Below, one piece after another: positions 16,750 through 24,503 of a stretch of DNA of 64,000 nt. Both the position numbers and the translations under genes were made by a program. Under the pieces are notes generated by a model, which did not search any database, was not told where the DNA came from, and saw only the letters and a list, made by a program, of their open reading frames with translations. This DNA is from Deltaproteobacteria bacterium (GTDB lineage: Bacteria > Desulfobacterota > Desulfobacteria > Desulfobacterales > UBA2156). The stretch is taken from NCBI GenBank assembly GCA_019309485.1, contig JAFDGC010000001.1, positions 93,678-157,677 on the forward strand, read 5' to 3'. Numbering within the stretch: position 1 is the stretch's first letter; every line of letters begins with the position of its first letter.

Positions 16750-17886
16750 ATGGAATGGAAGACCGCCAATGCTGACGGGAAAAACCGGGTTATCGTCACG
16801 AAGAAGCTGCCGGGAAGCCGGTGGCTCAAAATCCTGAAAGAAGTCGGCTGCCGCGTGGAGATTTGTCAATCGGACGCCGTGCTGGGTACCGAAAACATCC
16901 GGACGGCCATTGGGTCCCGGTGCGACGGGGCCATCGGCCAATTGACGGAAGACTGGGGGGAACCCTTGTTCAACGCCTTCAAGGCGGCGGGCGGCAGAGC
17001 CTACAGCAATTACGCCGTGGGCTTCAACAACGTGGACGTGGCCGCGGCCACCCGGAACGGGATCCCCGTTGGAAACACCCCCGGCGTGCTCACGGAAACC
17101 ACCGCGGAGATGGCCGTCGCCCTCACCTTCGCCGCCGCCCGGCGCATCGGCGAAGCGGAACGGTTTTTAAGGGCAGGGAAATTCACGGGTTGGCTTCCCA
17201 CACTTTTTTTGGGGGAACGTCTCTGGAGAAAGACGGTGGGGGTCATCGGCGCGGGCCGCATCGGCGAGGCGTACGCCCGGATGATGGCTGAAGGATTCAA
17301 AACCCATATCCTCTATCATGATCTTCACGTCAATCCCGGCCTGGAAGCCTATGTCCGGGACTATTCGACATTTCTCGAATCCCGGGGCGACGCGCCGTTG
17401 ACATGCCAAAAGGTAAAACGCCTGGAGGACCTGCTACAGGCGGCAGACTGCGTGAGCATCCATACCGTTTTGGATGCCGCCACCCGTCATCTGATCAACG
17501 CCGACCGCCTGGCCCTCATGAAAGAAAACGCGCTGCTCATCAATACCAGCCGGGGTCCGGTCATTGACGAGGCCGCGCTGGTGGCCCACTGCCGAAAACA
17601 CCCGGATTTTCGCGCCGCACTGGACGTCTTCGAAAACGAGCCGGCCCTGGAACCCGGGCTGGCCGAACTGGATAACGTGGTGATCGTCCCCCACATCGCC
17701 TCGGCCACCGGTTGGACCCGGGAGGCAATGGCCGTCCTGGCCGCCGCCAACGTGGCGGCGCTTCTCCGGGGGGATCCCGTGTGGCCCGAAAGCGACGTGA
17801 CGCCCTTTCTCGGGGACTCGCCTCCCCGGGCCGCACCCTCCATCGTCAACGCCAGGGAACTTGGCCTTCCTTTCCTGACGCGTTAA
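16750..17886 (+). CDS. NADH-dependent hydroxypyruvate reductase (plant HPR1-like D-2-hydroxyacid dehydrogenase)
   Basis: Interconverts hydroxypyruvate and D-glycerate. The 378 residues match plant peroxisomal HPR1 in length (about 386) and in stretches such as NTPGVLTETTAEM, GVIGAGRIGEAYARMM (NAD-binding), NTSRGPVIDEAALV and VPHIASATGWTREAM. The family's catalytic residues are Arg268, Glu295 and His315. The C-terminal PSIVNARELGLPFLTR also parallels the plant enzyme. ATG 16750 is chosen; upstream ribosome site is weak. Role is probably glycerate/serine metabolism. Confidence 0.88.
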   Translation: MEWKTANADGKNRVIVTKKLPGSRWLKILKEVGCRVEICQSDAVLGTENIRTAIGSRCDGAIGQLTEDWGEPLFNAFKAAGGRAYSNYAVGFNNVDVAAATRNGIPVGNTPGVLTETTAEMAVALTFAAARRIGEAERFLRAGKFTGWLPTLFLGERLWRKTVGVIGAGRIGEAYARMMAEGFKTHILYHDLHVNPGLEAYVRDYSTFLESRGDAPLTCQKVKRLEDLLQAADCVSIHTVLDAATRHLINADRLALMKENALLINTSRGPVIDEAALVAHCRKHPDFRAALDVFENEPALEPGLAELDNVVIVPHIASATGWTREAMAVLAAANVAALLRGDPVWPESDVTPFLGDSPPRAAPSIVNARELGLPFLTR

Positions 17887-18003
17887 GGGCTTGGAATCCG
17901 TCTTTTCCCGGTTACCCTCCAGATTCCGGCAACCGCACGATCAATACCGGTTTTTTTGAGCGTCGCAATACGCGTCGGGACGTACTTCCCATGGTCACGT
18001 CCG

Positions 18004-18500
18004 CTAAAACCCCATGGCGTCGATGACGCCCCGCTCCAGGTTCGTAAAGATCTCGCCGCCCGGGGTCAACACCACGGTCCCGCCAGCACCGGCCACCACT
18101 TTTCCGCCCGGGCCTGGAATCCGCATCTTGAGCCCTTTGAAATCGTCGATGGTGTTGTTTTTTTTATTGAACCAGCCGCCCATTTGAACGCCGGTGGAGC
18201 CCCCGGCCGGGGGACCAGGTTGAAGGGCGCATAAATTTCTTCCCACAGCTTCAGGCCGTCGCCGCCGTGAAGCCACGCGGCCAGACCCTGGGCGTTCATG
18301 CCGAAGGGGACCGCCGCAAACCACTGGGTGGCCGGTTCCTTTCCCGCCCAGTAATAGGATGCCCCGCTTCCCGCTTCCACCGTGCCGTCGGAAACGGCCT
18401 GGAAGCTTTCCAGTTCACTACGAATCGAAAGGGAATCCCCCCCGGGTCCGGTGATCCTTCCACGATGGCCCAGGAATTGGCCACGAACTTCCAGGAGGTC
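18004..18500 (-). pseudogene. TRAP transporter DctP-type substrate-binding protein remnant
   Basis: Two minus-strand frames hold parts of a DctP-family protein. One has [20 protein letters not shown] and [20 protein letters not shown], the other [30 protein letters not shown] and [16 protein letters not shown] frameshift near 18190 separates them. The signal peptide and C-terminal half are missing, and no DctQ/M membrane genes are nearby, so this is a decayed, isolated remnant. Confidence 0.85.
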
Positions 18501-18654
18501 AAAACCACCATGACGCAACCGGGGATCAAAAAAAGAACGCGTTTTTCCGGTAATTCTTGATCCCAAGGCCGGTTTAGGATACGAAAGTATTCAATGACAG
18601 GCATATCCGTTATGGAATGTCATTTTAAAACCATTGAATCGAGGAAATCCAGAG

Positions 18655-20529
18655 ATGCCCACACGCGCCTATTGGGCCGACAATTATGTGGAAAAGCGCC
18701 GATCCGGAAAAGACGCCGTCCGAATGATCCGGCCGGGTCAACGGGTGTTCATCTCTTCTTCCTGCGGCGAACCGCAGCATCTGGTGCGCCTGCTGGCGGA
18801 AGAATCCCCCCGTTTCCCGGACATCGAGATCGTCCGGCTCTTCAGCATGGAAAGCGTCCCCTTGTCCCTGATCGCCACCAAAGGGGAAGGCCATGGCCTG
18901 GCCATCCGTTCCTTTTATCTGGGGTCGGCCACGGCAAAAGGCATCGAGAGGAACAAGCGCTTTGTCACTCCCGTCAATCTTTCAGCCATCCCCAAGCTCT
19001 TCAAAACGCGGCGGATGCCCATCCACGTGGCCCTGATCCAGACCACCCCGCCGGACGATTTCGGATGGCTCAGCCTCGGCGTCTCCGTGGACATCACGAT
19101 GGCGGCGGCCACCTCCGCCGACCTTGTCATCGCCCAGGTGAATTCCAGGATGCCCCGGGTTTTAGGGAGAAGCTTCATCCATGTCAATGACGTGGATGTG
19201 ATCGTAGAACACGACGAACCCCTCCTCACCCTCGGCCGCCAACCCGAACTCGAAGCCGCCAACGTCATCGGGAGGCAGGTGACCCGCCTTGTGGACGACG
19301 GCTCCACCATTCACATCAGCATCGGCGCCACCCACCAGGCCACCCTTTTGGGGCTTTCCCAAAAAAACGATCTCGGGGTCCATTCCCAGTACATCACGGA
19401 TGACATCCTGCATCTTTTCGCCATGGGGGTGATTACCAATCAGAAGAAGGGATTCAATGAGGGAAAGCTCGTGGCCAGCTCCGCCTTGGGATCGGAAAAC
19501 CTTTACGAATTCTTAAACGACAACCCGGCCATCGAATTTCAACCGTCCGATTACGTCAACGATCCGGCCATCATCGCCCGGCACCACAAAATGGTCTCCA
19601 TGCACGTGGCCATGGCCATGGATCTCACCGGGCAGGTGGCCGCCGACGCGCTTCCCCACAACAATTTTTCCGGCGTCAACGGCATGCTCGACTTTGTGAG
19701 AGGATCGGCCCGTTCCGAGGGCGGAAAATCGATTCTCATGCTCACTTCCACGTCGAGAGACGGAAAGAAAAGCCGCATCGTGCCGAATCTTTCCGACGCC
19801 GCCGTCGTGGTCCCCCGGGGGGATGTCCAGTATGTGATCACCGAGTACGGGGCCGTCAACCTCTTCGGAAAGAGCCTCCAGGAAAGGGCCATGGCCATGA
19901 TCAGCATCGCCCATCCCGATTTCCGGGACGAGCTTTTTTTCGAAGCCAAGAAGATGGGGCTCTTCGACGCAGGAAGAAAGCTTCCCGACTTCACCCGAGG
20001 GGTCTACCCCCTGAAGCTCGAAGAGACCCGTAAAATCGACGACCGGGAGGTGGTCATTCGGCCGGCAAAACCCGTGGATGTCCGGCGGATCCAGGAACAT
20101 TTCTATTCCCTGGAAAAAGAAGACATCGTCTCACGCTTTTTTTATGAAAAGTCGGCCTTCATGCGGGATGAAATCGAGGGCCTGTCCCAGATCGACTATA
20201 TCAACGATCTGACCCTTGTCGCCCTGGTGGGGGAATTCGGGTTCGGACGGGTGGTGGGCATCGGGGAGTATCTCCTGGATCCGGCCAAAAACATCGCTGA
20301 GGTGGCCTTTTCCATCAGCAAAGACTTCCAGGGCAAGGGCCTGGGAAAAATCCTGATGAAAAAACTGGCCGAAGCCGCCAGGGAAAACGGCATCGCCGGT
20401 TTTATCGCCTATACGAGCCCTCAAAACAAGGGCATGATTCACCTGTTCAAGACATTGCCCTACAAAGTGCACACCACCTTCGACAGCGACGTCCTGGTAC
20501 TGACCTGCCGGTTCGACGAGCCGAAATGA
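18655..20529 (+). CDS. Acetyl-CoA hydrolase/4-hydroxybutyrate CoA-transferase-type protein with C-terminal GNAT domain
   Basis: A 624-residue two-part protein. Residues 1 to about 430 are an acyl-CoA hydrolase/transferase of the Cat1/AbfT kind (PGQRVFISSSCGEPQHL near the start, GVHSQYITDDILHL, NNFSGVNGMLDFVRGS, VVPRGDVQYVITEYGAVNLF). Residues from about 470 form a GNAT acetyltransferase domain (VVIRPAKPVDVRRIQEHF, DFQGKGLGKILMKKLAEAA acetyl-CoA loop). ATG 18655 has GAGGAAA upstream. Likely moves CoA between acetate and other acids; the GNAT part may acetylate a protein or small substrate. Placement before the acs cluster suits acetyl-CoA handling. Confidence 0.88.
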   Translation: MPTRAYWADNYVEKRRSGKDAVRMIRPGQRVFISSSCGEPQHLVRLLAEESPRFPDIEIVRLFSMESVPLSLIATKGEGHGLAIRSFYLGSATAKGIERNKRFVTPVNLSAIPKLFKTRRMPIHVALIQTTPPDDFGWLSLGVSVDITMAAATSADLVIAQVNSRMPRVLGRSFIHVNDVDVIVEHDEPLLTLGRQPELEAANVIGRQVTRLVDDGSTIHISIGATHQATLLGLSQKNDLGVHSQYITDDILHLFAMGVITNQKKGFNEGKLVASSALGSENLYEFLNDNPAIEFQPSDYVNDPAIIARHHKMVSMHVAMAMDLTGQVAADALPHNNFSGVNGMLDFVRGSARSEGGKSILMLTSTSRDGKKSRIVPNLSDAAVVVPRGDVQYVITEYGAVNLFGKSLQERAMAMISIAHPDFRDELFFEAKKMGLFDAGRKLPDFTRGVYPLKLEETRKIDDREVVIRPAKPVDVRRIQEHFYSLEKEDIVSRFFYEKSAFMRDEIEGLSQIDYINDLTLVALVGEFGFGRVVGIGEYLLDPAKNIAEVAFSISKDFQGKGLGKILMKKLAEAARENGIAGFIAYTSPQNKGMIHLFKTLPYKVHTTFDSDVLVLTCRFDEPK

Positions 20530-20557
20530 CCCCAATGTTTTTTATACAACATTGGGG
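20530..20557 (+). terminator. Hairpin directly after the CoA-transferase gene
   Basis: CCCCAATGT at 20530-20538 pairs perfectly with ACATTGGGG at 20549-20557, starting the base after the stop codon. T residues are in the loop rather than after the stem, so it may slow decay or weakly terminate rather than be a classical intrinsic terminator. Confidence 0.5.
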
Positions 20558-20608
20558 ATAACCCCGGGGACACATCGGATTCATTATAGACAAGAGTGGA
20601 AAGTTATC

Positions 20609-22558
20609 ATGCATAAGATTCTTTTTTTGCCGCATCAAAAAGAAATCCAGGTGAAGGACAAAGAGGTTCTCCTCCGGGCCGCCATGGAGGCCGGGGTGCA
20701 TATCAATGCCTCCTGCGGCGGAGCCGGGGTCTGCGGAAAATGCCGCGTCCTCATCGAAGAAGGACAAGTGGAAGGCGGAATCTCCGAGAAGCTGAGCAAA
20801 GAAGACCTGGAAAAGGGTTACCGGCAGGCGTGTCTGGCTGCCGTCGTCAGCGACCTGGTGATCCGCGTGCCGGTGGAATCCGCCATCGACGCCGAAGTGC
20901 TGAACCTGGCGGCCGTACCCCGGAAAACCGCCCGCATCCAGGAAATGAATCTGGATCAACTCAAGGAGAAGGGGCTTTTCGTCCCGCCGGTGGAAAAGAA
21001 ATATCTGGAATTGATCCCCCCTTCGGCCCAGGACAACCTTCCGGATACCACCCGGCTTTTGAGTTTTTTGAAGCTGGTCCATGACGAGCACCGCCTGGAA
21101 GTGGATCTGTCCGTGCTCCGGAAGATCCCGGACGTCTTGAGGGAGCAAGACTTCAAGGTCACCGCTGTTCTGGCCCGCCCCGTCCGGGAAAAAGACGGAC
21201 GGACCCGCATCATCAACGTCCAGCCCGGCGACACCACGGATCACAACTACGCCATTGCCATGGACATCGGGACCACGACCATTTACGGCCAACTCCTCAA
21301 CCTGAGAACCGGTGACGTCCTGGCCCAGTACGGCGATTTCAACGGCCAGATCAGTTACGGAGAAGACGTGATCAGCCGCATCGTCTACGCGGAAAAACCG
21401 GGGGGACTGGAGAAACTGCATCAGGTGGTCATCGAGACCGTGAACAAGATTATCTTAAGGCTTTTCCGTCATGCCCGTATCGACACGGAGGCCGTTTCCA
21501 CCATCACCCTCGCCGGCAACACCACCATGACCCAGCTTTTCTTGAAGATCAATCCCCGGTATATCCGGAGATCTCCCTACGTACCGGCGTCCACGCTCTT
21601 TCCCCCCATCCGGGCCGTGGACCTGGGTCTCGCCGTGGGGGACCACGTGACGGCGCTTTTTTACCCCGCACTCTCCAGTTATGTGGGGGGGGATATCGTC
21701 TCCGGCGTCATGGGCTCCGGCATGTACCGGTCGGAGGCGCTGGCCCTGTTCATGGACATCGGGACCAATGCCGAAATCGTCATCGGAAACAAGGATTGGC
21801 TCGCCTGCGCCGCCTGCTCCGCGGGCCCGGCCTTTGAAGGGGGCGGCATCCGGTTCGGCATGCGCGCCACCAAAGGCGCCATCGAAGATTTTTCCATCGA
21901 TCCCGTCACACTGGAACCCATGTTCATCACTATCGGGAACGTCAAACCCAAGGGGATCTGTGGTTCCGGGTTGATCTCGGTGGTGGCCACGCTTCTGGAA
22001 ACCGGCGTGATCAGCAACGACGGAAAATTCAACCGGGACCTCAAGACCCCCCGTGTCCGCGCCGTGGACGGGATATGGGAATATGTCTTGGCTTTTAAAG
22101 ACGAAACCCAGATCGACCGGGACATCACCCTGTCGGAACCGGATATCGACAACCTCATCCGGGCCAAAGGCGCCCTGTTCAGCGGGTGCATGACCCTTCT
22201 GGAAGAGGTGGGCCTTTCCATCAAAGATGTGGAGCAAATATATCTTGCCGGCGGTTTCGGGAGCTATGTGGACCTGGAAAAGGCGATGACCATCGGCCTG
22301 TTGCCCGAGACGGACCCGGATAAGGTCCGTTATGTGGGAAACGGATCCCTCATGGGGGCAAAGATGAGCGCCTTGACCAACCGGATCCGGCGCGATGTGG
22401 TGGAAGTGACCCGGAAAATGACCAATTTCGAACTCAGCGAAACCACTTCCTACATGGACCACTATATCGCGGCCCTTTTTTTGCCGCACACGGACCTGGA
22501 ACATTTCCCCCGGCTCAAGACCCGGCTGGAAGCCCGAAAATCCCTCCGAACCGGATGA
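20609..22558 (+). CDS. acsV: AcsV/RACo: reductive activator of the corrinoid iron-sulfur protein
   Basis: Uses ATP to re-reduce inactive Co(II) in the corrinoid protein AcsCD. ATG 20609 gives 649 residues. The N-terminal 2Fe-2S ferredoxin domain shows C36, C42, C45 and C75 (ASCGGAGVCGKC). A linker follows, then an ASKHA-type ATPase domain (AMDIGTTTIYGQL, ITLAGNTTMTQLF, LFMDIGTNAEIVIG, IYLAGGFGSYVDL). This matches the DUF4445/RACo architecture. It directly precedes the acs genes on the same strand, which supports AcsV over other RACE-type activators. Confidence 0.93.
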   Translation: MHKILFLPHQKEIQVKDKEVLLRAAMEAGVHINASCGGAGVCGKCRVLIEEGQVEGGISEKLSKEDLEKGYRQACLAAVVSDLVIRVPVESAIDAEVLNLAAVPRKTARIQEMNLDQLKEKGLFVPPVEKKYLELIPPSAQDNLPDTTRLLSFLKLVHDEHRLEVDLSVLRKIPDVLREQDFKVTAVLARPVREKDGRTRIINVQPGDTTDHNYAIAMDIGTTTIYGQLLNLRTGDVLAQYGDFNGQISYGEDVISRIVYAEKPGGLEKLHQVVIETVNKIILRLFRHARIDTEAVSTITLAGNTTMTQLFLKINPRYIRRSPYVPASTLFPPIRAVDLGLAVGDHVTALFYPALSSYVGGDIVSGVMGSGMYRSEALALFMDIGTNAEIVIGNKDWLACAACSAGPAFEGGGIRFGMRATKGAIEDFSIDPVTLEPMFITIGNVKPKGICGSGLISVVATLLETGVISNDGKFNRDLKTPRVRAVDGIWEYVLAFKDETQIDRDITLSEPDIDNLIRAKGALFSGCMTLLEEVGLSIKDVEQIYLAGGFGSYVDLEKAMTIGLLPETDPDKVRYVGNGSLMGAKMSALTNRIRRDVVEVTRKMTNFELSETTSYMDHYIAALFLPHTDLEHFPRLKTRLEARKSLRTG

Positions 22559-22601
22559 ATTCACGACAAAAAATTAAATCTCATTCAGCCTGTTTAACCT
22601 G

Positions 22602-22628
22602 TTGACAACTTCATCCTCCCCATATAAA
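22602..22628 (+). promoter_or_regulatory. Predicted promoter ahead of acsD
   Basis: TTGACA at 22602-22607 and TATAAA at 22623-22628 with a 15-base spacer (16 if ATAAAA is taken). It would start a message with a leader of roughly 220 bases before acsD. The 22559-22853 interval holds no clear gene; a 34-codon open stretch from about 22716 lacks a good ribosome site. Confidence 0.45.
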
Positions 22629-22853
22629 AGGTATCCTTTGGTCACGGGTGTGATCCATCCCCGGATAGACTTTTTTCCCGGTCGCCCAGAAGGCGCCGGA
22701 TGATCCCGACGGGTATGAAACGGCCCGGTTCAGGGCCTAGCATATCGAAATCCAAGGCAAGAAAGGAGGCGAATTACGGCGAACAACACGAGCAGCATGG
22801 CATTGTAAGCGATCATTAACGTCAACCTTCAACACTGTCATGAGGAGGGAACA

Positions 22854-24419
22854 TTGGGCTTTGAATTTTATAAAGAAAGTTACACCGGCAAGATCAAGGA
22901 GATCGTAATCGGCCAAGGCGATACGTCGGTGAAGGTGGGGGGGCAGACGTGCTACCCCTTCTACCTGTTCGAAGGGGAGATGCCCAATCGGCCCAAAATC
23001 GCCATGGAAGTCTGGGACATGGAACCCGAAGACTGGCCGGAATCCGTTCTTGTCCATTTCAAGGACGTGGTCTCGGACCCGGCGGCGTGGGCAAAAAAAT
23101 GCGTGGAGACCTTCGGCGCCGAACTCATCGTTCTCCAACTCAAGAGCATTGATCCCAACGGGCAAAACGCCAGCCCGGAAGAAGCATCCCAAACGGTGCA
23201 AAAGGTGTGTGACGCCGTCAAGGTGCCGTTGATCCTCTGGGGATCGGCCAATCCGCAAAAAGACGAAGAAGTCTTCAAAAAAGTGGCCGAAGACACCCAG
23301 GGGAAAGCCATCACCATCGGTCCCGTGGAAGACAAAAACCACAAAGGGATCGGTGCGGCGGCCCTGGGGTACGGACAAACCCTCATCGCTTCCTCCCCCA
23401 TCGACGTCAACCTGGCAAAACAGGTCAATATCCTTCTTGAAAACCTGGGGATGTCCACGGACAAGATGCTCATCGATCCCACCACCGGCGGGTTGGGATA
23501 CGGCTTGGAATATTCTTACTCCGTAATGGAGCGGATCCGCATGGCCGCCCTGACCCAGGGGGATGATAAACTGCAGCTTCCCATCATCAACAACCTGGGC
23601 AACGAAGTATGGAAGTGCAAGGAGGCCAAGGAAACGGCGGAAGACGCGCCCACCCTCGGGGATCCCGAAAAGCGGGGCGTCCTCATGGAAGCCGTGGGGG
23701 CGATCAGTTACCTGATGGCCGGATCCGACATTTTGATCATGCGGCACCCTGAATCCATCCGCATGGTCAAGGCGTTCATCGACCTGGCCATGGACGGCGG
23801 TGCCGCAAAGGATGTGGCCGGTATCCAAAAGGCGCTTGGCGAAGTTGCCATCGATTATGCCGCCCTGGCGCCGGAACCGGATTTGACCATCGAAGCGGAA
23901 AAAGAGAAAAAAGCGGCGCCAGCTGAAAAGAAGGCGCCCCCCAAGGCCGCGGAAGCGCCCAAGGCCGCCCCGAAGAAGGCGGAAGCGCCGCCCAAAGCGC
24001 CTGAAAAAGAGGCGGTGAAACCCAAGGCGGAAGCCGCGCCCGCCCCTGCGGAAGACCCGGAAGCAAAGGCCAGGGCGGAAGCCGAAGCCAAAGCAAAGGC
24101 GGAGGCCGAAGCAAAGGCCAAGGCGGAGGCGGAAGCCAAAGCCAAGGCAGACGCCGAAGCCAAGGCCAGGGCGGAAGAAGAGGCCAAAGCCAAAGCCGAA
24201 GCGGACGCCAAGGCCAAGGCGGAAGAAGAGGCCCGGGCCAAGCGGGAAGCGGAAGAGGAAGCGATCCGCGCCCAACGGGCCAAAGAAAGGGAAGCCCTGT
24301 CCGCCCAGCGGGCCGCGGTAAAAAAAGCGAAAGTCCCCGCCACCCCCGCGCCGGAACAAAAATCCATGACGGACAAGCTCATCGAGCGCTTAAACCGGAT
24401 TCACCGGCGGGTGGCGTGA
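22854..24419 (+). CDS. acsD: AcsD, corrinoid iron-sulfur protein small subunit, with long Ala/Lys/Glu tail
   Basis: Small subunit of the corrinoid methyl carrier between AcsE and AcsB. Start is TTG 22854 with GAGGAGGG nine bases upstream. Residues 1 to about 345 are the usual TIM-barrel subunit (HFKDVVSDPAAWAKKCVETF, LILWGSANPQKDEEV, LIDPTTGGLGYGLEYS). Residues 346-521 are extra: a Pro/Ala/Lys linker to about 400, a highly charged repeat of AEAKAKAEAEAK type to about 475 that should form a long single helix, and a basic amphipathic end (LIERLNRIHRRVA). Characterised AcsD proteins are near 310-325 residues, so the tail is the odd part. Confidence 0.92.
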   Translation: MGFEFYKESYTGKIKEIVIGQGDTSVKVGGQTCYPFYLFEGEMPNRPKIAMEVWDMEPEDWPESVLVHFKDVVSDPAAWAKKCVETFGAELIVLQLKSIDPNGQNASPEEASQTVQKVCDAVKVPLILWGSANPQKDEEVFKKVAEDTQGKAITIGPVEDKNHKGIGAAALGYGQTLIASSPIDVNLAKQVNILLENLGMSTDKMLIDPTTGGLGYGLEYSYSVMERIRMAALTQGDDKLQLPIINNLGNEVWKCKEAKETAEDAPTLGDPEKRGVLMEAVGAISYLMAGSDILIMRHPESIRMVKAFIDLAMDGGAAKDVAGIQKALGEVAIDYAALAPEPDLTIEAEKEKKAAPAEKKAPPKAAEAPKAAPKKAEAPPKAPEKEAVKPKAEAAPAPAEDPEAKARAEAEAKAKAEAEAKAKAEAEAKAKADAEAKARAEEEAKAKAEADAKAKAEEEARAKREAEEEAIRAQRAKEREALSAQRAAVKKAKVPATPAPEQKSMTDKLIERLNRIHRRVA

Positions 24420-24503
24420 TGGATCAACCGTATCGGACAGCGGAAACCGCTTATAATTTTAGACGATTTCAAAACATATTTTAATCACGAGGAGGAACCT
24501 CTA

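Noticed and set aside
22716..22820. 34-codon open frame in the acsD leader
   Set aside because: Weak ribosome site and no recognisable sequence; more likely leader RNA.
22737..24359. 540-codon minus-strand frame opposite acsD, Gly/Arg/Phe-rich
   Set aside because: Antisense of the Ala/Lys/Glu repeat; composition is an artefact of reading the repeat backwards.
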